A DNA stretch of 46,605 nucleotides, from NCBI GenBank assembly GCA_002729595.1, contig PBYL01000168.1, positions 1 through 46,605 on the forward strand, given 5' to 3'. A program made the translations under genes and the position numbers. The DNA comes from Thalassovita sp. (GTDB lineage Bacteria > Bacteroidota > Bacteroidia > Cytophagales > Flammeovirgaceae). Below, one piece after another: positions 1 through 9,070 of the stretch (the first letter of the stretch is position 1; each line of letters begins with the position of its first letter). The notes beneath the pieces are model-generated. The model saw nothing but the letters and a program-made list of their open reading frames with translations, searched no databases and had not been told where the DNA came from.

Positions 1-4
1 AACA

Positions 5-538
5 ATGACAAAGTTTAATGTTCCTGTCCGAGGAGAAGTATCGGAAAACAACCAAGCTATTTTCGATAACCTTAAAAAAGGTTTAGGCTTCGTTCCAAAT
101 TTGTATGCTTACTTTGCTAAAAACGATACTGCACTTGGCGACTATCTAGCACTTCAAAATCGTAAGTCGACTTTAAAAGCAAAAGAAAGAGAAGTTGTCA
201 ACTTAGTAACTAGCCAAGTAAATGGATGTCGTTACTGCCAGTCTGCGCACACTGTTTTAGGCAAGATGAATGGATTTACCGATGAGCAAGTTTTAGAGAT
301 TAGAAGTGGAGCTGCTTCATTCGATGCTAAAGTGGATGCCCTAGTAAAATTGACCAAAGCAATTGTAGAAAATAGAGGTAAAGTTTCTGAACAAGTAAAA
401 ACTAACTTTTTCGAGGCTGGATATACAGAAGCTAATCTAATTGATGTGGTAATTGTAATCGGTGATAAAATCATTAGTAACTACATCCATAACCTCACTC
501 AATTCGAAATTGATTTTCCAATCGCACCTGAACTTTAA
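5..538 (+). CDS. AhpD-like carboxymuconolactone decarboxylase family protein
   Basis: This 177-residue protein has the CxxC...H redox signature of the AhpD/carboxymuconolactone decarboxylase family: Cys75, Cys78 and His82 in the stretch VNGCRYCQSAH. Family members are small helical oligomers that act as thiol-dependent peroxidases or peroxidase partners. The ATG at position 5 leaves no room for upstream signals in the window, so its promoter and any upstream operon partner are not visible. It is followed 25 bases later by a small membrane protein and then by an OsmC-like gene on the same strand. That context fits a peroxide or electrophile defence cluster. The family is clear; the substrate is not. 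Confidence 0.88.
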   Translation: MTKFNVPVRGEVSENNQAIFDNLKKGLGFVPNLYAYFAKNDTALGDYLALQNRKSTLKAKEREVVNLVTSQVNGCRYCQSAHTVLGKMNGFTDEQVLEIRSGAASFDAKVDALVKLTKAIVENRGKVSEQVKTNFFEAGYTEANLIDVVIVIGDKIISNYIHNLTQFEIDFPIAPEL

Positions 539-563
539 CCTTAACCAATAAACAACATTTAAG

Positions 564-998
564 ATGAACACACATAAAATTAACTGGATAAATGCCATAA
601 TTGGTGGCATATTGGGTACACTCGCTTTCGATTTAGTAGGCTTTGCTTTTACTGGACAATTTTGGGATATCGCCGGTTTACTAGGCGAAAAAACAGGATT
701 AGGTTTTGCTTATGGACTTTTTGGTCACTATTCAAATGGAATTTTACTGGCAGTTTTGTATGCAGGTATTGCACCATCTCTCATAGGCCCAAATTGGTTA
801 AGAACCTTGGTCTTTGTTACAGCAGAAACCATTGCATTGGTTTGGTTCTTTATGTTTCCATTGTTAGGTGGTGGCATAGCAGGAACAGAAATGGCTGAGA
901 TTATTCCAGTATTATCAATGGTGAGGCACTGGGCTTACGGCATTCCACTATGGTATTTTGTGCATCAATACCATCAGCAAGAACTAGCTATTGAATAA
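564..998 (+). CDS. Small four-helix membrane protein of unknown function
   Basis: This 144-residue protein has four hydrophobic stretches, roughly residues 8-30, 45-70, 78-103 and 112-135, with short polar loops, so it is probably an integral inner-membrane protein. I do not recognise a family motif. It sits 25 bases after the AhpD-like gene and 39 bases before the OsmC-like gene, so all three are likely on one transcript. A role linked to redox or stress tolerance is an inference from neighbours only. Confidence 0.7.
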   Translation: MNTHKINWINAIIGGILGTLAFDLVGFAFTGQFWDIAGLLGEKTGLGFAYGLFGHYSNGILLAVLYAGIAPSLIGPNWLRTLVFVTAETIALVWFFMFPLLGGGIAGTEMAEIIPVLSMVRHWAYGIPLWYFVHQYHQQELAIE

Positions 999-1037
999 AC
1001 CAAAAACACATTTATTGAACATATAAATTTTAAAGAT

Positions 1038-1460
1038 ATGGCAACACAAATCAAAATAACAAATCTACCAGAAGGATATCAGAGTATTATCACAAATGGT
1101 ACGCACAGCATTGTTGGCGATGAGCCAGTAAAGAGTAAAGGAACAGATTTGGGTTTAAGCCCATCGGAACTAGTATTGAGCGGTTTGGCTATGTGTAAGG
1201 TGGCAACTGTACGTTATATAGCCCGCAAAAACAATTGGGAAATAGGTAATGTAATTGCTGAGTTGTCTCAAGAAGTAAAAAGAGAAGCAAAGGGTTTAAC
1301 TACAGATGTAAAAGTGAAGATTCAGATCGAGGGTGATTTAACAGCAGAGCAAAAAACTGAGTTGCTAAAGCAAGCTGATAACTGTTACATACACAGACAA
1401 ATCTTAGGTGAATGGAACATCGAACACGCTACCGATTTAGTTGAAGCTCCACTAGTATAA
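1038..1460 (+). CDS. OsmC family peroxiredoxin-like protein
   Basis: This 140-residue protein has the OsmC/Ohr family layout. A first cysteine (Cys53) lies in the helix after SPSELVLSGLAMC, and a second (Cys116) lies in NCYIHRQIL, the position of the family CPVH-like motif. The pair is the usual redox centre that reduces organic hydroperoxides with thiol reductants. The length is normal for the family. It is the third gene in a co-directional run with an AhpD-like protein, which supports a peroxide-detoxification setting. Whether it prefers organic hydroperoxides (Ohr) or is a general OsmC cannot be told by eye. Confidence 0.85.
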   Translation: MATQIKITNLPEGYQSIITNGTHSIVGDEPVKSKGTDLGLSPSELVLSGLAMCKVATVRYIARKNNWEIGNVIAELSQEVKREAKGLTTDVKVKIQIEGDLTAEQKTELLKQADNCYIHRQILGEWNIEHATDLVEAPLV

Positions 1461-1529
1461 TTGATCTTACCTCCGAATTTTTAAATCAAAAACAGACTCT
1501 TTTCTTAAGAGAAATTTAATAGAACTATC

Positions 1530-1949
1530 ATGGGTAATGTAGAGATAAAGCATCCTTTGCCTCCATTTACTTTGGAAACCGCTTTGGAAAAAGTACAAAA
1601 AGCAGAAGACGCTTGGAATACGCAAGATTATGTAACTGTATCGAAAGCATATACTATTGATACCGAATGGAGAAACAGAAATGTTTTTTTGAATGGGAGA
1701 GAAGAAGTACAGGCTTTTCTTAAAAACAAATGGGAAGTAGAGTTGGACTATAAGCTTAAAAAAGAACTTTGGGCTTATAAAGATAACCGAATAGCAGTTC
1801 GCTTTGAATACGAATACCGCAATAAAGCAGGTCAGTGGTTTAGAGCCTATGGCAACGAGAACTGGGAGTTTAATGAAAACGGTCTGATGCAAAAACGCTA
1901 TGCGAGCATAAACGATTTGCAAATCGAAGAACAAGACCGAAGATTATAA
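1530..1949 (+). CDS. NTF2-like protein, DUF1348 type
   Basis: This 139-residue protein has the look of the DUF1348 branch of the NTF2-like (SnoaL-type) alpha+beta cone fold. It shows an N-terminal helix with [10 protein letters not shown], then DTEWRNRN, then strands rich in aromatic residues ([21 protein letters not shown]). Such proteins are small ligand-binding or enzyme-like folds with no assigned reaction in most bacteria. It is the last gene of the co-directional run that starts at 5 and is followed at once by a strong terminator. A stress-related role is only a context inference. Confidence 0.75.
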   Translation: MGNVEIKHPLPPFTLETALEKVQKAEDAWNTQDYVTVSKAYTIDTEWRNRNVFLNGREEVQAFLKNKWEVELDYKLKKELWAYKDNRIAVRFEYEYRNKAGQWFRAYGNENWEFNENGLMQKRYASINDLQIEEQDRRL

Positions 1950-1956
1950 TTACTGC

Positions 1957-1989
1957 AAAAGTGGTTTGGGTTTCGCCCAAACTGCTTTT
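1957..1989 (+). terminator. Intrinsic terminator closing the AhpD-OsmC run
   Basis: Fourteen base pairs with two G-T wobbles form between AAAAGTGGTTTGGG and CCCAAACTGCTTTT, with a short TTTCG loop and a T-rich tail (GTTTTTT). It lies 8 bases after the stop of the NTF2-like gene and explains where the four-gene run ends. Confidence 0.9.
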
Positions 1990-2036
1990 GTTTTTTAAAT
2001 AATATGAAAAATCGATGGGGGCAAATTTTTCCCTTA

Positions 2037-2067
2037 TTGACATATGTTGCAGCTCAACTTACTTTCG
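2037..2067 (+). promoter_or_regulatory. Bacteroidota-type promoter for the DUF2271-like gene
   Basis: A TTG at 2037-2039 is followed after a 20-base spacer by TACTTTCG at 2060-2067, one mismatch from the Bacteroidota -7 consensus TAnnTTTG. The predicted transcript start near 2074 falls after the ATG at 2044 but before the ATG at 2089. This argues for the later start of the gene. Confidence 0.5.
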
Positions 2068-2088
2068 CAACAGATAAAATTAATCACG

Positions 2089-3117
2089 ATGGACAGACGA
2101 TTGTTAGGTAATATTTTAATTATCACGCTAGTAATTCTTGCTGGCTCAGGCATCTACATGTACTTTACACCCTTCGGGAAAAATGTAGCTTCTTTACATA
2201 CATTCTTTGCACTGCTGTTTATACTGGCAATGGTTTTCCATATCATCAATAATAAATTACCATTGTCTAATTACATAAAAGGCAAAAAGAAAACGACGCT
2301 CAAAAAATACCAAAGTGTTTATGTTTTTTCTATTGCTACGGGCTTGGCTACCGGTTTGTATTTTAATCATCCTTATTTAAATAAGCTATATGCTTTTGGC
2401 AACCAATGGAGAAATCAACAGTTGGGTAAGCAAGATGCAAGTTTTGATTATCAGGTGATAGACTTGCCAAATGCGGTAGGCAACAAAGCAATAAGTATAG
2501 AACTGAAAAAGGGAGAAGCTTTTCAATATCCTTTATTTGCCGTTTGGTTAGCAGATTCAGTTGGAAACTACATTGAAACTTTATACATATCTAGGGTAAT
2601 TGCATCGAGCACTTTCGATTATGGCAACAAAGTAGGTGATAAGTGGGAAGCAGCAGTAAAAAGAAGGCCAGAAGCTTTGCCTTATTGGTCTCACCAAAGA
2701 GGCATTAAAGCAGTCGATGGTTTGTATGTGCCTTTAGCTAATGCAGGAGATTTAGATGGTGTTTCTGGTGCAACGCCAACTGGTAACTTTTTAATCAACT
2801 CAAAGACTAAGATTGATAAGAGTAACACTTACAAAGTTTTTATAGAACTGAATCAATCGTATGACTGGAATGAGTTTTACAGTGAAGATAAATTTCCAGA
2901 GGATAAAATCTATTCAGGTTCGGGGCAGGTTGGGCAACCATCTTTAATTTATTCAGCGAAAATTAACCCAAACGATTTAGTTTCTACCACCTACAAATTA
3001 ATGGAGTTGGTTGGGCATGGTCATCACTCTGGGCAAGATGGAGAACTCTATACTGATCTAGCTAATATTACTACTGCTAAAAACATTGCAGATAGAATTA
3101 TCTTAAAAGTGGAATGA
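2089..3117 (+). CDS. Membrane-anchored DUF2271-like periplasmic protein
   Basis: From the ATG at 2089 this encodes 342 residues. There are N-terminal hydrophobic segments (VLAGSGIYMYF and LHTFFALLFILAMVFHIIN, a DUF4405-like pair), a third after KKYQSVYVFSIATGLATGLYF, and then a roughly 220-residue extracytoplasmic domain. That domain has features I associate with DUF2271: YPLFAVWLADSVGNYIETLYIS, then DLDGVSGATPTGNF, then a C-terminal strand set. A frame-compatible ATG lies at 2044, but the promoter -7 box falls downstream of it, so I take the later start. DUF2271 proteins often accompany PepSY or flavin-linked membrane redox proteins; none is adjacent here. Confidence 0.62.
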   Translation: MDRRLLGNILIITLVILAGSGIYMYFTPFGKNVASLHTFFALLFILAMVFHIINNKLPLSNYIKGKKKTTLKKYQSVYVFSIATGLATGLYFNHPYLNKLYAFGNQWRNQQLGKQDASFDYQVIDLPNAVGNKAISIELKKGEAFQYPLFAVWLADSVGNYIETLYISRVIASSTFDYGNKVGDKWEAAVKRRPEALPYWSHQRGIKAVDGLYVPLANAGDLDGVSGATPTGNFLINSKTKIDKSNTYKVFIELNQSYDWNEFYSEDKFPEDKIYSGSGQVGQPSLIYSAKINPNDLVSTTYKLMELVGHGHHSGQDGELYTDLANITTAKNIADRIILKVE

Positions 3118-3591
3118 GTTTACTATCTTTTTCTCATTTAGAAGCAATCATCTTAAGCACAAAAACCCAGATTTTTCAAAATAGAATTATCTCTATTCAA
3201 ATAGATTTTATCCAATTTAGCATTTTATCAATCTCGCAGTTTTTAACATATAACATTATCTAAATTGATTTTGACTGAATATCATATACTAAAGGTGGAT
3301 TAAATACTATTTTAGACTGATTTTGATAAAACTGATTACAAAATTTTGGTAAAAATTAGTTCATTAGAATTTAATTTGGATAAATGGATTATTCTTAGAT
3401 ATTAAAGTTTTTGCTCTGCCTATTAATCCTTTAGTTTTTTACTGAAATAGCAAACAATATTACTTGCAATTAGCATAAAACAATATTAAAATATTGTAAA
3501 TTTACTTAAAAGCTGATTTTTCGTAATTTGAAATTTGCCAATTATATTTGGTAATTCGGACTGTTAATTTAAAGCAATATTTGAGAATCCA
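3118..3591. other. 474-base intergenic gap before the sigma factor
   Basis: This is AT-rich sequence with no credible reading frame. I find no strong terminator after the DUF2271-like gene. The only recognisable signal is a TAnnTTTG box at 3543-3550 near the right end. No RNA gene is recognised. Confidence 0.6.
3543..3550 (+). promoter_or_regulatory. Exact -7 box for the sigma factor gene
   Basis: TATATTTG matches the Bacteroidota -7 consensus TAnnTTTG exactly. It lies about 40 bases upstream of the TTG start at 3592, consistent with a short leader. No clean -33 TTTG is seen at the usual spacing; TTTTTCG near 3516-3522 is the nearest candidate. Confidence 0.5.
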
Positions 3592-4170
3592 TTGTCTAAT
3601 TTAACTAAAGATTTTGACTTTACTACGCTATGGAAAAGACTGAAAGCAGGTGATAGAAATGCCTTTAATACCACTATACGTTTTTTTTACAAACTGCTTT
3701 TTTCCTACGGTTTTAAAATCTCGGGCAATGCACAATTAACAGAAGACTGCATACAAGATTTGTTTATTTATATCTGGGAAAACAGAGAGAAGCTTGGCGA
3801 TATAAAAGATGTAAAAGCCTATCTACTAAAATCGCTTCGAAGACGTATTTTGGAAGCTTTGAGCCGTTGGGATAACAGAAAACAGCAGTTTGCCACTTTC
3901 CAACCAGAACTCGACATTGTTTTTTCTCACGAAGATTTAATCATTCAAGATCAGTTTAATAAAGAAAAGGTTCAGAAACTCACCTCAGCATTAAACAATT
4001 TGCCTCCTCGGCAACGCGAAGCCCTCTATCTCAAGTTTTATGGAGAAGCCTCTTACCAAGAAATTGGAGAGATAATGGGTATTAATAATCAGTCTGTAGG
4101 CAATCTGTTACAAAGGGCAATCAAGCTACTTAAAGATTATATTTTGCTTTTAATATTTCTCATTCCTTAG
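3592..4170 (+). CDS. ECF RNA polymerase sigma factor (FecI-type)
   Basis: This 192-residue protein has sigma-70 region 2 (roughly residues 25-85, with QDLFIYIWENREKL) and region 4 (roughly 130-185, with LPPRQREALYLKFYGEASYQEI and a helix-turn-helix in IGEIMGINNQSVGNLLQRA). It directs RNA polymerase to a small regulon and is normally held by an anti-sigma factor. The FecR gene comes next, then SusC with a signalling domain, which is the classic trans-envelope relay. The start used is a TTG (MSNLTKDF); no in-frame ATG precedes the conserved region, so the exact start is uncertain. Confidence 0.92.
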   Translation: MSNLTKDFDFTTLWKRLKAGDRNAFNTTIRFFYKLLFSYGFKISGNAQLTEDCIQDLFIYIWENREKLGDIKDVKAYLLKSLRRRILEALSRWDNRKQQFATFQPELDIVFSHEDLIIQDQFNKEKVQKLTSALNNLPPRQREALYLKFYGEASYQEIGEIMGINNQSVGNLLQRAIKLLKDYILLLIFLIP

Positions 4171-4340
4171 GCAAAATCATCCTTTTAAAAAAAAAAATTG
4201 AAAAAAAATTCAATTTGGTGAGTATATCTCAATAACTCCTCCTTCTGTAATACCAAAGCGGTAATGATTAACAACGAATTCAATACGAGTTACCACTCTA
4301 ATAACTTTCGCTAATTACAATAAAAAATAAGACCAATAAC

Positions 4341-5387
4341 ATGGATTATAAGCACTATAAGATAGAAGATTTTGTGTTAGACAAATCTTTTGAGGAATGG
4401 GTGAATGGTAAAAATCAGGAATCTATAGCCTTTTGGGAAAAATGGAAGATGGAGCATCCTGAAAGAGAAAATGAAATAGCACAGGCAAAGGAAATGATTT
4501 TGAACTTAAGATTTAAAAGTTCTGACATTTCAGCTAATCTGATCGAAGACAAGATTAGAGTAATAAATGAAAAAATTGATAACAAGAACAATGAGACTGG
4601 AAAAGTAAAAAGTATGAGCCCACAGTATAAAAATATAGCTGCCACTATTTTGCTATTGCTTGTAGCAGGCTATACGCTGTGGTTTTTTAACAAAGAAAAG
4701 TATCAAAAAAAAGAAGAAACGATCGCGAAGTATCTCGATAAAACCACTAGCAGTGGGCAAAAAATTAATGTGACGCTAACAGATGGGACAGTAGTTAAAT
4801 TAAATTCTCAAAGTAAACTGAAAGTGCCAGAAAAATTTACTGCTAATAAGAGAGAAGTTTTTTTAGAAGGTGAAGCATTTTTTGAAGTGGAAAAAGATGC
4901 TTCAAAACCCTTTTTGGTCCACACCGGTGAGCTCGTAACAATGGTGAAGGGAACGGCTTTTAACATCGCAGCCTATAACGATGACGAAGAAATTAGAGTA
5001 GCTGTAAGCGAAGGTAGCGTAGGAGTAATTGTAAAGATGAAAAACGATTACGATACATTGGATTTGCTACCTAACGACATGGTGATTTATAACAAAGCAA
5101 ATGAGCTAGCGCAGAAAGTCACCTTCGATACAAGAAAAGAAATCGGTTGGAAAGATGGCATTATCTACTTCGAGAATGCCAATGTTGCTGAGATTTTTCC
5201 TTATCTGGAAAAGTGGTATGGAGTAAAAATCAATGTAGAAAAGCAAGAAGAAATATTGGGCTCATTTGTGGGAGAGTTTCAAGATGAAAATCTCGATAAT
5301 GTACTCCGAGTAATGGGCAATGCACTCGGCTTTAATTACCGAATTGAAAATAAAGTTGTTCACATAAAACCTTCGAAATATGACTGA
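4341..5387 (+). CDS. FecR family anti-sigma factor
   Basis: This 348-residue protein has a cytoplasmic N-terminal part (residues 1-95, the sigma-binding side), one membrane helix (about 97-116, ATILLLLVAGYTLWFF) and a periplasmic FecR domain (about 140-240). The FecR domain includes LTDGTVVKLNSQSKL and EVFLEGEAFFEV. A C-terminal DUF4974-like domain follows (about 272-344). It should receive the signal from the STN domain of the downstream SusC and release the sigma factor. The order sigma, FecR, SusC, SusD fits that job. The N-terminal part has a run rich in charged residues before the membrane helix. Confidence 0.93.
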   Translation: MDYKHYKIEDFVLDKSFEEWVNGKNQESIAFWEKWKMEHPERENEIAQAKEMILNLRFKSSDISANLIEDKIRVINEKIDNKNNETGKVKSMSPQYKNIAATILLLLVAGYTLWFFNKEKYQKKEETIAKYLDKTTSSGQKINVTLTDGTVVKLNSQSKLKVPEKFTANKREVFLEGEAFFEVEKDASKPFLVHTGELVTMVKGTAFNIAAYNDDEEIRVAVSEGSVGVIVKMKNDYDTLDLLPNDMVIYNKANELAQKVTFDTRKEIGWKDGIIYFENANVAEIFPYLEKWYGVKINVEKQEEILGSFVGEFQDENLDNVLRVMGNALGFNYRIENKVVHIKPSKYD

Positions 5388-5406
5388 TACTAGCTAGCAA
5401 AAAAAA

Positions 5407-5431
5407 CCAGTATTTCTAGAAGAAATACTGG
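5407..5431. other. Perfect 11-bp hairpin between fecR and susC
   Basis: CCAGTATTTCT and AGAAATACTGG pair perfectly around a 3-base AGA loop. On the plus strand there is no T tract after it, so it is not a standard terminator for the FecR transcript. On the minus strand the tail would be TTTTTT. It could instead be an mRNA processing or stability element separating regulator and transporter messages. Confidence 0.55.
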
Positions 5432-5534
5432 GAAAAAGTCCATCTACACCACCCATAAAGCAAGCGACCAAACTTAACATTTATGGAATGGTGTCTCATT
5501 AAACTTTTATTCAAAATTTAACAGCTTCAAATTT

Positions 5535-8500
5535 ATGAGATTTAACGCTATACGAGTAATCAAAATGCTTTCAAAGTTTATTTTTTATGGCATTACTCTG
5601 CAAGTAATGTTTTTTTCCACGCTGATTGCTTCAGACAGCATGGCTCAAAAAAAGAACGTGAAAGAAGTTTTTATAAAAGTAGGTTCCAATTACCAGTCGC
5701 TTAATGCTTTTTTTGACTCTATTGAGACTCAGAGCGATTATAAATTTGCTTATTCAAAAAACATTGTAGCAAATATAAAAGATGTTTCAATTACTACTGG
5801 AACTAGAAGTGTTTATGATGTATTGCTGGAGGTATCTAGAAATAAAAGACTGAAATTCACGCAGGTAAATAATTCCATTTCTGTTGAGAAAATTAAAAAA
5901 CTCAAAGAAAATCCGGAGGTAGAAATAGTTACAGATATTATTGATATATCTGGTAAAATCACAGACGAAAATGGTGAACCCTTGCCGGGGGTAAACATCC
6001 TTGTGAAAGGGACAACAATTGGAACCATCTCTGATGTGGATGGTATGTACAAATTGCAAGTAGAAGAAAACAGCGTTTTAGTATTTAGTTCTGTTGGCTT
6101 TATAAGTCAAGAGATTCCAGTTAGTAACAGCTCAGTAATTGATATAAATCTACTAAGCGATACCAAAGCATTAGAAGAGCTAGTTGTTATTGGTTATGGT
6201 ACAGAAAAGAAGGTAAATTTAACAGGTGCCATTTCAGCAGTAGAAGCGAGTGAGCTTACAACCATCTCCACTTCTAACTTATCTAACACATTAGCAGGTC
6301 GTGCTCCAGGTGTAAATATTACCAATGCTTCGGGTTTAGCTGGTTCTTCATCAGATATTAGAATTAGAGGTAGTTTTGGTGAGCCTTTGTATGTAATCGA
6401 TGGAATTATTAGAGATAAAGATGCTTTTGATGCACTTACAGCTAATGAGATAGCGCAACTTAATATCTTAAAAGATGCTGCTACAGCTTCAATCTACGGT
6501 TCGCAAGCAGGTAATGGAGTCGTGTTGGTTACTACCACGAAAGGAACCAAACAAGCGCCTGTTTTCAACTATCAAACATCTTTTTCATTTTCTGATCCTA
6601 CTCAAGAATTACTTTCAGATAAAACCACAGCGATTGACGAATTAATCTACCAAAATAGAGTTGCCGAGTACCAAGGCACAGCACCACCAAATGGCGAAGA
6701 AGAGTTTGCTTATTTCGCAGACAAAAACTACAATGTAAATGACTTTATCTGGCAAACACCTACCAACCAGAGACATTTATTAAGTGTAAATGGAGGTAGC
6801 GATAAAGTTACTTATTATGTAATGTCGAGCTATAGAGCTGAAAATGGTTCTTACAAAAATCTGGAATACGATAAGTTTAATTTGAGGTCTAATGTATCAG
6901 TGAAACTGAGCGATAGAATTACCATGGATTTGAACCTATCTGGTGTACAAGAAAACAGCGATCGTTTTTACTGGCCATTTACAGGTGATGACGATTTTAG
7001 TGTTTCCGATTTATACCGTTGTACTTTTAACTGGCCTAAAACCTATCCATTTTATTTAGAAGAAGATGGTACACCTGCGAATTATGTAACAGATTATCCG
7101 GTACAAACACCAATGGGTAGCTGGCAAGCTTGGAGTGTGATTGACCAAGTAATTGGCGACCGATACATTAAAACCAGAGAAAGAGAGCTTAACTCAATTC
7201 TATCTTTAAATGTAGACTTAAGCGATTTTGTAGAAGGTTTATCTACTAAGGTATTGGGCAACTTTATTGCTAGCGATTACATGAGAAAGAAATACCTTAC
7301 TTACCAAACAAACTATGTGTATTCTTCGCTCGATCCAGATGGTAACCGTTTTATTCCTGCTCCTCCAGACCCTAATAATGTAAACATATTTACCTTTAGC
7401 CAGAATCAGGAATTTCTTAGCTATGAGGTACAAACACTTTGGAGCTATCAGTTTGACTGGTTTTTAAATTATGAGAGAAGCTTTGGTAAAAATAACATTA
7501 CAGCCATGGCGATCTTCGAGCAGAGAGAAAATGGCGGTTTTGCTTCTTATGCAAAAGGTGAAGACCCGCTTACAGATTACGATCAAATGTTTGTTTACTC
7601 AACAGATGCTGAAAGAAGATATGGAAATGGTTGGGAATATAACGGCGCCAATTCTTCAGTAATTGGTAGATTAAATTACAACTTCGACGATAAGTATATT
7701 GCTGAGTTTTCTTTTAGATATGATGGTAATACATTGTTCCCAGATGACAAAAGATGGGGCTTTTTCCCTTCAGTTTCTGCAGCATGGAGAATCAACGAAG
7801 AATCTTTTATGGCAGGAACATCCACTTGGCTAGATAACTTAAAGATTAGAGCATCTTACGGTACAACAGGTAACTCATTAGATGTAAATAACAATCGTAT
7901 TACAGCCTTTTCTTATAGAGAAATTTACGAAACTTCTGGCTCTTACATCTTTGGCGATAACCTTTATACTGCCATTGCTCCGGGAGCTACACCAAATGTT
8001 AATCTTACTTGGGCAACATCGACCACCTACAATGCAGGTATTGATTTTGGAGTAATCAACAATCAGCTTTCTGGTTCATTCGAGGTATTTAAGAGAAAGG
8101 AAGAAGACATTCTGGGTTCTAGAAGCGTAACCTTGCCAGATACTTATGGTCGCTCTTTAGCTCCAGAAAACTATGCTGCTCGCTCTTGGCGTGGTTTAGA
8201 ATTTTCTGCTTTATGGCAAGATAGAGTTCTTAATGAGCAAGTGAAATATTCTGTTTACGGCAATATCGGTTTCTCAAAAGATCGTTGGGATATTTTAGAC
8301 CAAGGTGCTGCCTATGAAGAAGGCGGAAGTTTGGCTTGGCAGTCTGCAATTGGACATCCAGTAAATAGAATTATCGGTTACCAAAGTTTGGGAATTGTAA
8401 GAACTCAGGAACAATTGGATGAACTTTTAGAAGCAGGTTTCACACAGTTTGGTAGAGACCCATATCTGGGTGGTTTGTATTTTGAAGATATCAGAGGAGA

Positions 8501-9056
8501 AAACTATTCTGATGGACCAGATGGAAAAATTGATGGGAATGATATTCAAGTGCTATCAGATAACAACTCACCTAGAATTAACTATGGTTTTGGCTTCAAT
8601 TTAAGTTGGAAGAATTTCACACTTGATGCGCACTTCCAAGGTGTTGGAAACTACGATAGAATTATCAGTAACCAAGAAGGAGCGGGTATGCGTCAGCATG
8701 GTGGTAGTGTGAGACCTTACTATCCAATTTGGGCTGATGATGTTTGGACTCCTGAAACGCCAGATGCGAAATATCCTCGTCCGATTGGGCATAACTGGTA
8801 TGAGTCTGGCACTGGTGCTTCAAGTTTCTGGATTACCAATGGCGCTTACATCCGCTTAAAAAACCTGAATCTTGGTTATAGCTTGCCAGAATTTGTAGTT
8901 TCTGCCATTAAACTGAAAAGTGCACAAGTATTCATCAATACGAATAACTTATTTGTGCTTTCAGCTATGACTGAATTCCACGATCCGGAACAGGACTACT
9001 ACGATTCTTACCCGATTATGAAAACATTCACTTTTGGTCTTGATGTTAAATTCTGA
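5535..9056 (+). CDS. SusC/RagA TonB-dependent outer-membrane transporter with STN domain
   Basis: This 1173-residue protein has a signal peptide (about residues 1-38, ending DSMAQ), an STN secretin/TonB N-terminal signalling domain (about 45-117), and a carboxypeptidase-regulatory-like beta sandwich (about 137-207, ISGKITDENGEPLPGVNILVKG). A TonB-box/plug region follows (EELVVIGYGT at 215-223), and the rest is a large barrel ending in FGLDVKF with the usual terminal Phe. It imports oligosaccharides or other large nutrients through the outer membrane with SusD as the lid. The STN domain marks it as one that signals to FecR. SusD follows 14 bases later. No adjacent glycanase tells the substrate. 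Confidence 0.96.
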   Translation: MRFNAIRVIKMLSKFIFYGITLQVMFFSTLIASDSMAQKKNVKEVFIKVGSNYQSLNAFFDSIETQSDYKFAYSKNIVANIKDVSITTGTRSVYDVLLEVSRNKRLKFTQVNNSISVEKIKKLKENPEVEIVTDIIDISGKITDENGEPLPGVNILVKGTTIGTISDVDGMYKLQVEENSVLVFSSVGFISQEIPVSNSSVIDINLLSDTKALEELVVIGYGTEKKVNLTGAISAVEASELTTISTSNLSNTLAGRAPGVNITNASGLAGSSSDIRIRGSFGEPLYVIDGIIRDKDAFDALTANEIAQLNILKDAATASIYGSQAGNGVVLVTTTKGTKQAPVFNYQTSFSFSDPTQELLSDKTTAIDELIYQNRVAEYQGTAPPNGEEEFAYFADKNYNVNDFIWQTPTNQRHLLSVNGGSDKVTYYVMSSYRAENGSYKNLEYDKFNLRSNVSVKLSDRITMDLNLSGVQENSDRFYWPFTGDDDFSVSDLYRCTFNWPKTYPFYLEEDGTPANYVTDYPVQTPMGSWQAWSVIDQVIGDRYIKTRERELNSILSLNVDLSDFVEGLSTKVLGNFIASDYMRKKYLTYQTNYVYSSLDPDGNRFIPAPPDPNNVNIFTFSQNQEFLSYEVQTLWSYQFDWFLNYERSFGKNNITAMAIFEQRENGGFASYAKGEDPLTDYDQMFVYSTDAERRYGNGWEYNGANSSVIGRLNYNFDDKYIAEFSFRYDGNTLFPDDKRWGFFPSVSAAWRINEESFMAGTSTWLDNLKIRASYGTTGNSLDVNNNRITAFSYREIYETSGSYIFGDNLYTAIAPGATPNVNLTWATSTTYNAGIDFGVINNQLSGSFEVFKRKEEDILGSRSVTLPDTYGRSLAPENYAARSWRGLEFSALWQDRVLNEQVKYSVYGNIGFSKDRWDILDQGAAYEEGGSLAWQSAIGHPVNRIIGYQSLGIVRTQEQLDELLEAGFTQFGRDPYLGGLYFEDIRGENYSDGPDGKIDGNDIQVLSDNNSPRINYGFGFNLSWKNFTLDAHFQGVGNYDRIISNQEGAGMRQHGGSVRPYYPIWADDVWTPETPDAKYPRPIGHNWYESGTGASSFWITNGAYIRLKNLNLGYSLPEFVVSAIKLKSAQVFINTNNLFVLSAMTEFHDPEQDYYDSYPIMKTFTFGLDVKF

Positions 9057-9070
9057 TAAAACTTTTTAAG

